The notes: generated from the letters alone by a model not told the origin. 64,000 bases of DNA from Oncomelania hupensis (GCA_036898135.1 CM072514.1:83765122-83829121), one strand, 5' to 3'. Positions 1-10,020 are shown, counted from the first letter of the stretch. Program-made: numbers and translations.

Positions 1-364
1 GCTTCGTGAGCGAACAACAGATCGGGACTACGTAGCTGCCGCAAGACTACGTCGAGGAACAGTCTCGGAGCTACATCGCCAGTATTACAGAGAGCGGCGA
101 GCGAACGTCGCGTCTACTTCAGCACAGGAGCGTATACATCAACACCAGCGTGGTGCAGCGTCGCATACGACGAGGACAGCGGGGCCTGCGTCAGCGAAAG
201 CGACTAGTGACAAGCATCAGCGCTACTGCAGAAAGCGTGCTGTTCTAGAACAGTCTAGAAAGGTACAGCATAGTCAAGAACTTTCCAGAAAAAAAAAGAA
301 CTCTACAGTCAAGAACTTTCTAGAAAAAGAACTTTACAGAAAAGAACTTTCCAGAAGCATCAAG
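1..364 (+). other. 5' leader of the gypsy element
   Basis: This non-coding stretch precedes the gag ATG. Its first part has no repeats I recognise. From about 243 on it is built of short A-rich repeats of an AGAACTTTCCAGAA type. No second in-frame start was found upstream of the ATG at 365, which sits in an acceptable context (A at -3, in CAAGATGG). Confidence 0.6.
243..356 (+). promoter_or_regulatory. Array of heat-shock-element-like motifs in the retrotransposon leader
   Basis: The heat shock factor consensus is alternating nGAAn pentamers, GAAnnTTCnnGAA. Perfect three-pentamer matches lie at 278-290, 313-325 and 344-356. One-mismatch versions lie at 248-260 and 329-341, and a two-pentamer TTCnnGAA lies at 243-250. 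The motifs overlap an imperfect tandem repeat, so they may have spread by duplication. Heat-shock function is inference. Sites downstream of a transcription start can work, but this has not been shown here. Confidence 0.45.
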
Positions 365-2107
365 ATGGCTGACTTCTGGCAGAAAGGGATGCAACTGAAT
401 CTAAAAGGCAAACAGCTGATGGAGTACGTCAAGTCTCAGGAGAGAATACAAGAAAGAGAAGAACAACGTCAGCGTGAAGAAAGAGAAGATGAGCGACGGC
501 GTGAAGAAAGAGAATTGGAAGAGAAGCGTCTAGAAAAAGAACTAGAACTAGAACAGAAGCGTCTAGAAATTGAACAGCAGCGGCAAGAAAAAGACAGAGA
601 ATTCGAGCTGAAGCGTCTTGAGTTCCAGCTAGAGTTGGCGCGTATCCAGAACAATCAGCATGCGCCACAAGTCACCAACGACCATACGGCTCCAAAATTG
701 CCAGCATTCGTCGACGGGAAGGACCAGATCGACAGCTATCTGGCGAGATTCGAAAGGTTCGCCGAAAGCTCCAATTGGCAACCTCGAGACTGGGCGATTC
801 GACTAAGTGCACTTCTGACAGGGCAAGCGCTCGAAGTTTACACCAGACTGTCGAACGATGACGCCAAAAACTACGACGTCTTGAAAGAGGCCCTATTGCA
901 GTGCTATAACTTTACAGAGAAGGGCTACCGTAAACGCTTCCGTGAATGCCGGCCTAAGTCAGACGAGACGCCAAAGCAGTTTGTGGAGCGCCTGTCGTCA
1001 TATCTACACAAGTGGGTGGAATTATCAGGCGAAAGCAAGTCTTACGACAGTCTCCATGACCTGATCGTGAAGGAACAATTTCTCAATGCCTGTCACAAGG
1101 ACCTAGCGACCCACTTAGAAGAACAAAAGTTGCAGACGCTAAAAGACGTTGCTGAGGCTGCTGAAAGATATCTCATCGCTCATGAGAAAACGTTGGGGCC
1201 ACCCAGCGCGACGAAACACTTTCAGAAGACGGCAAGCCATGGGAACCAGATCCAGGGGAGCCAGACGAGCCAGAGACACACTGACTCCACGCCTCCTCCC
1301 AGGGAAGGGCATTCGAGAGGCTGTTTCACCTGCAACGCTACAGACCACAGGGCGGCTAGTTGTCCTCAAAACAAAAGTAGCGGACAGCGGAGCAGTACGG
1401 ACAACGCAGCGGCGGGCAACCGGCAGAGGCGGTTCTCCAATCAACGGCAAACCAGTAGATCTGACCATCAAGTGTGCGGCGGGAGCGTCATTCTTCCGAG
1501 TGAGACCGAGCGCACAGCTACCCCTGCGGACGTGCAAGAGTGCATGACTGATGGCCAACTCCTCCTTGCCAACGGAAAATCCATCCCCGTCGTCGCCAGC
1601 GCAGCTGTGACCGTACAGAACATGCCTGTTTCCAAGGGACGCGTCGGAAATCATGAAGTGACTGTTCTAAGAGACTCTGGCTGCAGTGGGGTCATCGTCA
1701 GAGAAGACCTAATCGCTAAAGAACAGTTCACTGGCGATTCTAAATGGACACTCATGGCCGACAGCAAATGTGTGAGAGCGCCAGTTGCAAAGATTCAAGT
1801 CAACACCCCTTTCTACGTAGGCGAAGTCGAAGCGGTTTGCCTGAAGAAGCCGCTATACGATTTGATGATCGGGAATATCGACGGCGCGAGACGACCCGAC
1901 GACCCCGATTCAGAATGGAGTCCTGCCTCAACCCAACATGTCGAAGTTGCGGAGGAGGATCCATTGCCATTTCCCGATGGAGACCTTACAGAGCTGCTAC
2001 GAGACAATGTGGTTACTCCGGCTCGGCTCAGCCCTGCCGACCAGAGATCGTCGGTGCCGTTACAACCAGGGCCCAGGCCAAGAGAGACAAGACGTCTACG
2101 CCACTGA
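365..2107 (+). CDS. Gag polyprotein with zinc knuckle, fused to aspartic protease
   Basis: Gag forms the capsid and binds the element RNA; the retropepsin cuts the polyprotein. The 580-residue frame starts with a charged coiled coil (about residues 24-98, rich in E, R, K and Q). A gypsy-type capsid domain follows (about 110-270, from LPAFVDGKDQIDSYLARFERF). The CCHC zinc knuckle is C320, C323, H328 and C333, an exact CX2CX4HX4C. The protease active site is D437-S438-G439 (DSGCSGV). The start is the first ATG after the leader and gives a full gag. Beyond about 1930 the frame runs out of recognisable sequence; the expected continuation (AVTTRAQAK) is in another frame, so one indel lies between about 1920 and 2055. 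Gag and protease themselves look intact. Confidence 0.85.
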   Translation: MADFWQKGMQLNLKGKQLMEYVKSQERIQEREEQRQREEREDERRREERELEEKRLEKELELEQKRLEIEQQRQEKDREFELKRLEFQLELARIQNNQHAPQVTNDHTAPKLPAFVDGKDQIDSYLARFERFAESSNWQPRDWAIRLSALLTGQALEVYTRLSNDDAKNYDVLKEALLQCYNFTEKGYRKRFRECRPKSDETPKQFVERLSSYLHKWVELSGESKSYDSLHDLIVKEQFLNACHKDLATHLEEQKLQTLKDVAEAAERYLIAHEKTLGPPSATKHFQKTASHGNQIQGSQTSQRHTDSTPPPREGHSRGCFTCNATDHRAASCPQNKSSGQRSSTDNAAAGNRQRRFSNQRQTSRSDHQVCGGSVILPSETERTATPADVQECMTDGQLLLANGKSIPVVASAAVTVQNMPVSKGRVGNHEVTVLRDSGCSGVIVREDLIAKEQFTGDSKWTLMADSKCVRAPVAKIQVNTPFYVGEVEAVCLKKPLYDLMIGNIDGARRPDDPDSEWSPASTQHVEVAEEDPLPFPDGDLTELLRDNVVTPARLSPADQRSSVPLQPGPRPRETRRLRH

Positions 2108-3045
2108 AGGTCGCCGACAACTCTAAAGCTGCCATCGTGGACAGAGATAAGCTGATCCAGCTCCAGGAAGCTGATAGTACTTTAAACAAGTACAGGAACC
2201 GCCAAGACCACGTGACCAAAGGCAGTGGTACGGTCTATTTTGAGGTGAAGGCCAAGATCCTGTACCGAATCTTCCAGCACCCGAGGGTCAACGGAGGTAA
2301 ACCACTACGTCAAGTACTGGTACCATTACCCTTAAGGCGCCAGGTGATGGAAGTAGCGCATGACTCAATCATGGGAGGTCACCTGGGTATCAAGAAGACG
2401 TCGGATAGAATCCAGGCGGTGTTCTACTGGCCAGGACTTCATGCGGACGTCAGCCGTTTCTGCCGATCATGTAACATTTGCCAGAAGACCATACCTCGAG
2501 GAAGGGTCCCGAAAGTGCCTATGCAGAGGATGCCTCTGATCGACCGACCTTTCAAGAGGGTGGCCTTAGACTTAATCGGCGAAATAAGACCTCCGAGTGA
2601 AGAGGGTCATCGATGGGTACTGACTTTAGTGGACTATGCGACTCGGTACCCAGAAGCAGTGCCTCTGAAGAAGATTGACACTGAGACTGTTGCAGAGGCG
2701 CTGGTGGACATGTTTAGCAGACTTGGAGTGCCTGAAGAGATTCTGACAGACCTCGGGACGCAGTTCGTCTCTGACTGCATGAAGGAGGTCAACAGACTGC
2801 TTAGCATCCGGCATTTAACTACGACACCCTACCATCCGATGTGCAACGGGCTTGTCGAAAAGTTCAATGCTACGCTGAAGTCCACCTTGAAGAAACTGTG
2901 CAGCGAGCAGCCCAGACAATGGCATCGCTACATCAACGCCTTACTTTTCGCCTACAGAGAAGTACCGCAGGAGTCCACCGGCTTTTCTCCGTTCGAGCTG
3001 CTGTACGGAAGAACCATCCCATCCGAGGGCCGATGCACATCCTAA
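2041..3045 (+). pseudogene. Integrase of the gypsy element, frameshifted at its 3' end
   Basis: Integrase joins the element cDNA to host DNA. The open frame (open from 1744, recognisable from about 2041 at AVTTRAQAK) carries an HHCC zinc finger with codons at 2359 and 2380 for the two histidines and at 2470 and 2479 for the two cysteines (HX6H, X29, CX2C). The catalytic triad is D at 2569, D at 2749 and E at 2857, with 35 residues between the second D and E, as expected for the DDE fold. No catalytic residue is missing. The frame ends early at 3045 because of a 5-bp tandem duplication near 3014-3024; the C-terminal part continues in the next frame. It directly follows protease, with no RT between. 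Confidence 0.85.
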
Positions 3046-3884
3046 AAGAACTGTGGACGAAAGAAGTAGACACCCCAGAGGTGAAGAACAGCTACCAGTA
3101 CGTGTTTGAGCTACGGGAGAAGCTGGAGCAGACTCTCGAGATAGCCAGAGAAAACCTGGATAAGTCCCAAGACTGTGGAAAGCACTACTACGATCGTAGG
3201 GCTGTGAACAGGAAGTTTAAACCTGGCAACAAAGTGCTGGTGCTGCTACCTACCGATCACAATAAGTTGCTGATGCAGTGGAAAGGCCCGTACGAAGTGG
3301 AGACCGTGGTGGGAATCAACGACTACAAGGTGAAGGTCGGCCAGCATTCCAAGATATACCACGTCAACCTCCTTAAGCTGTACGTGGAAAGGCCAACAGA
3401 GACTGTGCATGCAGCAGCAGCAGCAGCTGAGATCGACAACAGCTCTGACAGCGAGGAACTGTTGGAACTTGGAGTCTTCCACAGCAAAGAAGGCATCGAT
3501 GATGTTAAGCTAGGACCAAGCTTGACGGAAGGTCAAAAGATGGAGCTCAAGGACCTTATGGGCGAGTTTCCCCGTAACTTCAATGATGTCCCAGGCTCTA
3601 CGACTTTGGTCGAACATGAAGTCCACACCCAGACCTGGAAGGAGCATCTGCAGACCTTGAGGGAGATGTTCCACCGTCCCGCAGAAGCCAACCTGACCGT
3701 GAGACCCAGCGAATGCATTCTGGGAGCTGACAACGTCGACTGCGTCGGACATCCGACGGGAGAGGAAGACAACGGAGGATGCACTGACTCCAGGAAAGCC
3801 CACGAGATCACTGTCTTTGACCCTGGGCCGATGACGACCGCAACTGACGAGGGCGCCGTTTCCTTGCGGATGAAAGAACATTGA
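3025..3884 (+). pseudogene. Integrase C-terminus (GPY/F module) fused to a deleted reverse transcriptase
   Basis: The frame opens with the integrase tail: a YYDRRAVNRKFKPGNKVLVL segment, then the GPY/F-type module around WKGPYEVE and YHVNLLKLY (about 3180-3390). After a short linker it enters the start of a gypsy RT, seen as QKMELKDLMGEFPRNFNDVP and LVEHEVHT (about 3525-3632). It then jumps straight to the far end of RT (WKEHLQTLREMF, about 3640-3760). The fingers and palm, including the catalytic aspartate motifs, are therefore deleted, and RNase H is absent. The frame ends in unrelated residues. Its value is to show integrase and RT in one continuous frame in the order INT then RT. Confidence 0.8.
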
Positions 3885-3887
3885 CTG

Positions 3888-4110
3888 TGTTGGTGAACTA
3901 AGAACATCGGTAATATCTAGACAGGCTTGAAGATGAAAAACATTGACTGTGTAGATAAACTGTGAACATTGACAGTACCCAGAAAGACTTACAGATGAGA
4001 AACATTAACTCTGTGTTGTGAACATTGACAATATCCAGACAGATTTGAAGATGAAAACCACTGACTCTGTGTGAATGAACTGAGAACATTGACAGTGTTC
4101 GGACAGACTG
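3888..4110 (+). repeat. Diverged ~60-bp tandem repeat before the polypurine tract
   Basis: About four imperfect units contain GAACATTGACAGT, a CCAGACAG-like stretch and GAAGATGAAAAC. This is probably 3' untranslated sequence of the gypsy element. Confidence 0.6.
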
Positions 4111-4187
4111 AAGTAAGTTTTAACTCTGTACTTTGTTTGTGCATTACGTTTCAGCGTTGTTGAAAGAAATAAGGTAAATTTCTTCTT

Positions 4188-4200
4188 GAGTGGGGGGTTA
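4188..4200 (+). promoter_or_regulatory. Polypurine tract of the gypsy element
   Basis: GAGTGGGGGG followed by TTA sits directly before a TGTTACG LTR start. This is the expected position and composition of the plus-strand primer. Confidence 0.6.
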
Positions 4201-4752
4201 TGTTACGTTGAAACGCGAATGATAGTATGGCTGAAGCGTGTACGATAGATCTAATCGTTTCGTTTTGCAAAGTATTCAATAATGGAGTTTATTTACCTTT
4301 GATTTGAGTTTGCATTGTTGTTAGGAGAGGCTTTGTATAACGTTGATAATTTTCGTTAGTCGATATTGTTGGAGAATCTTCTGGATCCGTTTGTTTACTA
4401 GCGATCGAAGCTTCTTGATGGACGTAGATAATGGAGAACATTCTTTTGACATGTATGACGTAAGTCAGTGATGACGATCTTTTATTCGATTGGTGGCAGT
4501 GCGTCATCTCTACGGTATTCGAAATCTTTCCGGAAAAGAGAGAGGTTATTTAATCGTGTGCCGAATTGCTGTTGAGAGATAGTAAAGTTGTTGATAGTGA
4601 TTTGGAGAGTTGCTGTGAAAGTTGTTGAGTTGAGTTGAGAATTGTATGCAGTTGTTGGTGTGTGCTGAATAAAAGTGGAAAACTTCATACGTCGACTTTG
4701 TGACTTGTATGCTGTTTGGACGGGCTGTGTGAATAAACGAATCTGAGTTACA
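4201..4752 (+). mobile_element. 3' LTR of the gypsy element
   Basis: The LTR runs from TGTTACG to a terminal GTTACA, about 552 bp. It holds an inverted CCAAT (GATTGG, about 4489), a polyadenylation signal AATAAA at 4668-4673 and a second AATAAA-type signal near 4731. Three GAAnnTTC dyads (4374, 4407 and 4436) and one TTCnnGAA (4528) parallel the motifs in the leader. The exact 3' border is uncertain by a few bases because no 5' LTR is available for comparison. Confidence 0.65.
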
Positions 4753-4790
4753 CATCTATCAGGAATTCAAGCATCGGGGCTGAATCAGAT

Positions 4791-4985
4791 ACTGATAGAA
4801 AACACCATCATCGAACTGAGTGTAACAGATTGATAGAACATATTATGGACGAGAAAGAACAAATGAGAATGACAGAAACAGTGGTAATTTGAAGCACCAC
4901 ATTTCCACACAGTGGATATACTATTTATTTTAAAAAAACAACAACAACAACAAAAAAACGGCACCCCCACGGGTGTACTCCCAGC
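4791..4985 (-). mobile_element. Family A element, old fragment
   Basis: The fragment matches the middle of the family A repeat: the AGAAAGAACAAATGAGAA stretch, CAGTGGTAATTTGAAGCAC, a TATACTATTTAT box and GGCACCCCCACGGG. It is the most diverged copy in the window and is interrupted by an AAC-rich tract. Confidence 0.6.
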
Positions 4986-5272
4986 ATGCAATATAGGTCA
5001 CGATTAGCAACGATAATGGCTCCAGTGATCTTGACCTTTGCGGTAGAACAAATAATTATGATGAGACTGGAGGCAGGACACTAACCTAGGCAATGTTCCT
5101 ATGATGTTTGGTCAAAATCTGTTCAGCTGTTCCTGAAGTATGACTTCCAACGGACCGACAGACAGACCGGCCGACCGACATTTTTGCTGTTTCTGATTCC
5201 CGACTGTGTGAAAGTATTTTCAGATATGTTTGGAAGTATAAAAACACCCCAAAAGCAATCAAACCAACAACA
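4986..5272. other. Unique stretch
   Basis: No coding, RNA or mobile-element signal is seen, apart from short CCGACAGACAGACCGG-type simple sequence near 5155. Confidence 0.4.
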
Positions 5273-5330
5273 AAAACAACAACAGTCACAACAACAACTA
5301 CTACTACTACATCTGCTGCTGCTGCTGCTG

Positions 5331-5381
<51 letters not shown>

Positions 5382-5382
5382 T

Positions 5383-5452
<70 letters not shown>

Positions 5453-5453
5453 G
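5273..5453. repeat. Compound (CAA)n-(CTG)n-(CTA)n microsatellite
   Basis: CAA units pass into a short CTG run and then about 40 CTA units. The long frames on both strands here are products of the triplet repeat. Confidence 0.95.
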
Positions 5454-6062
5454 GAACCTTTTTAGATAGAGAAGGCTTGATGGGTCTCGGAAACACTGTA
5501 AGCAGAAAGACTATGCTTGGCTTGTTACGACTGGCACAGCAACTATTTATACCTTACTAATTGGGAATGAAGCAAAGTAGTAAACCATTTTGGATCACAG
5601 AGAGAGACAGAGAGAGACATAGAGAGTCAGATAGACAAACAGACAGACAGAATAACAAGGGATTTTTTCAAGAACGAAGCGGCTTATCCCACAAACACAG
5701 CGCCAGTAAACAAGTCTGCTTCATTGTCGATACTGCACGGCCCAAGATTATACACATTACGTCACAACCAAAGGCAACCAAAGGTCAGGGTCGACCGACA
5801 TCGGCAGATTAACAACACGTCAAACTGTAAACATTGGAGTGTTGATTAATTACACTGTTATTACACATAGTAAACTGATCACTGAAGCCTGCATGCCGGT
5901 ATAAACCGATAAACACATTAATAAAATAAATCAACGCGACACTAACGTGGGAGGTAGTAAAGTTTTTGTGTGTGAGAAATTGGGATCTGAAACTCCGTGT
6001 AATTAATGTGAGGCCTTGTCCAAGGGACGAAGATTACACCTTTGAGCGTTACCAATTCTTTT
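5454..6062. other. Unique AT-rich stretch
   Basis: It holds a short GAGA/GACA tract (about 5598-5652). No gene is recognisable. Confidence 0.4.
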
Positions 6063-6177
6063 CAAATTTTTTATTTATTTATTTATTTATTTATAAGGCG
6101 CTTTCCCTCGCAGAGATCAAAGCGCACACATACACCCACACACACCATGTGTACTGCACAGACACACACACAAATAG

Positions 6178-6210
<33 letters not shown>
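6063..6210 (-). repeat. SINE-type tail with (TTTA)n, CA repeats and A30
   Basis: (TTTA)n followed by TATAAGGCGCTTTCCCTCGC is the minus-strand view of the AAGCGC(C)TTATA tail shared by several SINEs here. An A30 run follows at 6181-6210. Confidence 0.55.
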
Positions 6211-7940
6211 CGTTTTAATTGTATGTGGCAGTAAAAAGGTATGTCTTCAACATTTTCTTAAAGGAGTTATAGGATGTCGCATTACACTCTGTTTTATATC
6301 TGTCGGCCATTACACTCTGTTTTATAAGCGAAACAAAAGGGTAAAGCAGCCAATCAACATCCATGTTTCACAACACGTGATCTATACTAGCAAATCAGAT
6401 GGTGGTGCTTATCATTCATGTGTCAAAGAGAAAATGAAAAAGTATAGTGGATACAGATTCTAATCAAATGTACTAGTTTTTGGAAAATAACAGGGTCTAC
6501 CATAATCATAGGTAAGAAGTTTATTGGTCATACTTTATTAGGAACCATCGAGGAGTAGAATCTGATAATTCTTAAAGAAAATACACGGACTCAAACAACT
6601 GGCACCGGCCTAGCACCAACGTGGTGACAAATTTGAGGTATAAATAATCGACCCGGTTCCCACCCGGTGCGAACATATTTATAATCAATGGAGAAAGACG
6701 AGAGTCGGTTTTTTAGCAACCCGAAACGCTTAAGATCAGCGCTCCCTATGAGTCGGACAGCTGCACCGATTTAACACCATTTTCTCTGACCTATCCGAAC
6801 TGTCAACAAAAATCTCTGTGTAATTTTCCCATTCAACTTTTTCTTCCATGTTTACGCCCGGTGCAGACATACTGTAATCAATGCATAAAAATTCACAGTA
6901 AGAGTTGAAACGCCGGTTAAAAAAAAATTGTTAAAAATTCAGAAGTACTGTTTGGATATAAAATGATGATTTTGTTACTACGCCTTCCACAGTGGAGGCG
7001 GCCCAGAATTTCTTGATGAAAAGGAACAATAAAGTGTACAAAATATTAAAATCAATATAAAATGTCTTCCTTGGATTGGCCGTATTTTATTGTATTACAT
7101 CAATACTCTGTTCTTCTAATTTTGACATAATAATTGGCAATCCAAACAAAATATGTGGTACAAAAATTTTCCTGAACACGAACAATTAACGTTCGAAGAA
7201 TATTTTGTACAGCAAAAAAGTAAACACCTTGTAGTACGTCAATTTGAATGGTTTGTTATGCTCCAATCTGCGGAGTTCTCATTCTTATCTTATCAGCACA
7301 TAGCAGAGACTATATGCGATAAAACAAACCAACATCATGTACAAATAAAAACAGGTGTTTACTATTTTGCAAGCTTCTCATTAAAAGGTATCGAACCAAA
7401 ATATCTTTTTCTTTATCAACCAGATCAGCACACTCAGACAAAAAAAATTGTGGACAGAAAAGGATTTATCACATGCAAAGCACCACTGTGGTTCTTCTCA
7501 TTTTAAAAGGAAACTATGGGTGACATAAGTCTGCCTAATATGAAGGCGAGCCAAAACATTTTCTTTTTTGCGGGTGACGCAAAGTTAGGCAAAGCAGCAG
7601 ACAAATCTGGAAGAATTTGAAATAATTTGTAATTGATTTGATTAGACCATTCGGTCTGCCACAGCCGTTTACAATAGGAGCCAGTCATACAACGCAGGTC
7701 AGAGTATGGAACAAATTGAAAAATCTTTGAAGGGAAATCTAGATGCAGGGCTTATTTAGCCGCATTTCCCACTGCAATATTGCCGCGGATGCCCATGTGA
7801 CTAGCTACTCACACAAAAACTATCTTGTTACACTCAGAAACAAGTTGTGTGTGGACGTAATGTGTCTATGCCAGAAAATGGTGCGATATCTTTCTCGTGG
7901 AAAGAGCCTGAAGTGCTGACATTGAATCAGACATGATTAA
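6211..7940. other. Unique AT-rich stretch with two small duplications
   Basis: CATTACACTCTGTTTTATA occurs twice (near 6279 and 6310). CCCGGTGC-GACATA---TAATCAATG occurs near 6662 and again near 6857, about 200 bp apart. An open frame of 117 codons (7153-7506) is free of simple repeats, but I recognise no domain in it and it may be chance in AT-rich DNA. Confidence 0.4.
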
Positions 7941-7944
7941 AAAT

Positions 7945-8517
7945 GAGGATCGTTTAGAAGTTCTCTCGAGGATCGCACAAACAATTGCTGCCCTGATGAG
8001 GTTGAAGCCTATTTGGAAAGACAGGACCATCAGTCTACATTCCAAGGTACGGGTGCAGCGCTCCCTTGTCATCTCCATCATCCTATAAGCTTGCGAAACA
8101 TGGACCTTCACAGCAGATCCACAATGAAGAATACAAAGCATGGAGATGAGGTGCTACAGAAGTCTTCTGGGTATGTCCTATACCCAGCATATCACCACGA
8201 ACGAAGTCCGACAGTCCATCACACAAGCCATTGGACTACACGATGACATGCTCACAGAGGTGAAGAAACGGAAACTCCGATGGTATGACCACGTCACCAG
8301 AGCATCAGGCCTTGCAAAGACCATCCTTCAAGGCACGGTGCAAGGAGGCAGAAGAAGAGGGAGACAGAAAAAGAGGTGGGAGGACAACATTCGAGAATGG
8401 ACTGGCTTGACACTGAGCGAAGCCATGATGGTTGCTGAGGACCGAGAAAGATTGAGTACGCTGGTTAAACGATTATCTGTGGTGCCCCAACGACCTTCGA
8501 GTTACGGGCTAGGATAG
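7945..8517 (+). pseudogene. RTE-like LINE, C-terminal part and 3' end
   Basis: The translation shows the tail of an RTE-type polyprotein: SRIAQTIAALMRLKPIWKDR, then ACETWT, then LRWYDHVTRASGLAKTILQG, then GGRRRGRQKKRWEDNIREW and TLSEAMMVAEDRER. In-frame stops and frame changes occur before 8140; the last 125 codons are open. The 3' end is close to AGGATAGGAT at 8508-8520. The RT catalytic part is absent, as expected for a 5'-truncated copy. Related copies lie at 22.7 and 62.6 kb. Confidence 0.8.
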
Positions 8518-8520
8518 GAT

Positions 8521-9365
8521 AAGATTGCAATGTCAACAACCAGTGATAAGAGAACTAACCAAAAGATGTAATTAAAGAAAGAAAATAAAGAAAAGAATTA
8601 AAATAATAATATTAAAAAAATTAAATAAATAAAACATTTTAAAAATAAATGTGACCAAGCAAACGCGATCTTATTAGCATCGTATAGTTAGTTACTCCTC
8701 GTTGTCAACTGCCTATTTCAAAAGGAAGGAAGAAAGAAAGAATATATATATAAAGTGAAAGGAATAAATAAATAAAATAGAAATGTGAGATAGGTTATGG
8801 TTTATTTTGTCTCTTTCTCCCTTTTTCTCTCTCTTTTACTCTCTAACATACTAGTCTCTCTCTCTCACACACACACAAACTGCGCACACACACCCCTACA
8901 AACACAAATACTCTTTTTTATCTCCCTCTCTCACTCTCATTGGCAGTATCACACGCACACTGTCTTTCTCTACACACACACACATGTACAAACACACATA
9001 AACAATAATTATATGAACAGGAAGACTCGAAAAGGGGACTTAACCGACCCGATCCGACTCGACCCGGAAGAATGTTTTGGGATAATGAGTTTTGAAACGG
9101 ATACTTTTCTCGTTTGCAGTCAAACTAAAAATACAATATATCTCTCGCACTTTTCAAAACAAATGTTGAGGTTGATATTTCGCAAGAATGAAAACTAGAA
9201 CCTTGGAAATGAGGTTAGAAAGGTTAAAATTTACGTGCACTGAACAGGTCAATGAAGAGTTGACCGGGTGGTGTTAGTGGGGGAGAGGGGAGGTGGGGTA
9301 AGGGTGGGTGAGAAAATGACAGGTGGGTAGAGAGAAGAGCAGTGGGAAGAGGAAGGGGTTAATTT
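8521..9365. other. AT-rich stretch with (CT)n and (CA)n tracts
   Basis: CT and CA repeats fill about 8800-9000. A G-rich segment occupies about 9260-9360. No gene was recognised. Confidence 0.45.
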
Positions 9366-10020
9366 ATTTATTATTTTATCATTTTTATATAGCGCGTTTT
9401 CAGCTCAAGAAAAACGCTCAAGGCGCTGGCCGATACAGGATTCATTCAAACCGCCGGAGGCGCCCAACTTGCTGCCTTGGGCGCACAGTCGACGCTGAGA
9501 TGACTGAGCACTACCAGGCATGGGGAGGGAAGGGAGGGAGGGTAGGGAGAATGGAAAACTATACACTGCAACAACCCTTAGGGTACGTTCATGCTAAACC
9601 CGGCAATTTGACGTCGGCTGCCGCCGGCCACTGGTTGGAATCTGTGGTTATGCCCTTTTCTTCTTTCCCACCATGAAAACCGGCGATGCACGTTCATGCT
9701 GCAGCCAGTTGCCGTCAGCCAGCAAAATGCTTTGTCGCATGTCACAAAAAAAAACGGCTGGCTGGTCAAAGCGCCATCTTTGTATACAAAGTAAAGTGTG
9801 GCAGCAATTCGCCGGACAGCAACTTCGGGCTCTACCGTGAACACTGGTGACGGCAACTGGCTGACGGCAACTTGCCGGGCTTAGCATGAACGTAGCCTTA
9901 GACTGATAGCTACAGTAAGCTGGCCAGTGCTGCCAGCCGATGTTCATGTCCGGGCCACCGGGAATCGAACCCGCAGCCTTTGTAACACGAACTCTCCGCT
10001 CTACCAACTGAGCTATGGAC
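9366..10020 (-). mobile_element. tRNA-derived SINE (type C) split by a MITE
   Basis: On the minus strand the tRNA-like head comes first (ATAGCTCAGTTGGTAGAGCG as A box, GGGTTCGATTCC as B box, about 9960-10015). The body follows with GGCCAGC, TACTGTAGCT and CGTCGACTGTGCGCCC, and then the end GGCCAGCGCCTTGAGCG with its AGCGCGCTATATAAAAATG-like tail. The body is interrupted by a 317-bp MITE. The A and B boxes are the polymerase III promoter of SINEs. Confidence 0.8.
9581..9897. mobile_element. PIF/Harbinger-type MITE with TTA target duplication
   Basis: TTA precedes it (9578-9580) and TTA follows it (9898-9900). The ends are imperfect inverted repeats of about 27 bp: GGGTACGTTCATGCTAAACC at the left, and GGCTACGTTCATGCTAAGCC when the right end is read on the other strand. 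A 3-bp TWA duplication and a GGG/GGC start fit PIF/Harbinger. It has no coding capacity. The interior carries several GGCAACT(G/T)G---GACGGCAAC repeats. Confidence 0.85.

Larger units (their letters stand above)
1..4752 (+). mobile_element. Ty3/gypsy LTR retrotransposon, Gmr1-like domain order, defective, 5' LTR outside window
   Basis: The element reads leader, gag with zinc knuckle, aspartic protease, integrase, RT remnant, polypurine tract and 3' LTR on the plus strand. Gag-protease, integrase and the RT remnant lie in three different frames, so the copy is dead. Integrase precedes RT, as in Gmr1-type gypsy elements and unlike ordinary Ty3/gypsy elements, where integrase is last. The central RT region and all RNase H are missing. 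No sequence like the 3' LTR is seen at the left edge, so the 5' LTR and primer binding site should lie before base 1. Family assignment is by motif recognition; phylogenetic placement is inference. Confidence 0.85.

Noticed and set aside
1139..1654. Minus-strand frame opposite gag
   Set aside because: Shadow of the gag-protease frame; the plus strand has clear zinc knuckle and protease motifs.
5086..5496. Long frames of poly-V, poly-L or poly-Q at 5.1-5.5 kb and similar frames elsewhere
   Set aside because: They are translations of (CTA)n, (CAA)n, (TTC)n, (CT)n or (CA)n arrays, open on several frames and strands.
7153..7506. 117-codon open frame without simple repeats
   Set aside because: No domain or homology is recognised, the DNA is AT-rich, and no splice or promoter signals support it. 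Chance is adequate.
9960..10015. tRNA gene on the minus strand
   Set aside because: A and B boxes are present, but the anticodon arm does not pair and the sequence runs into a SINE body. The same applies at 25.25, 27.97, 46.3, 54.9, 59.8 and 61.0 kb.
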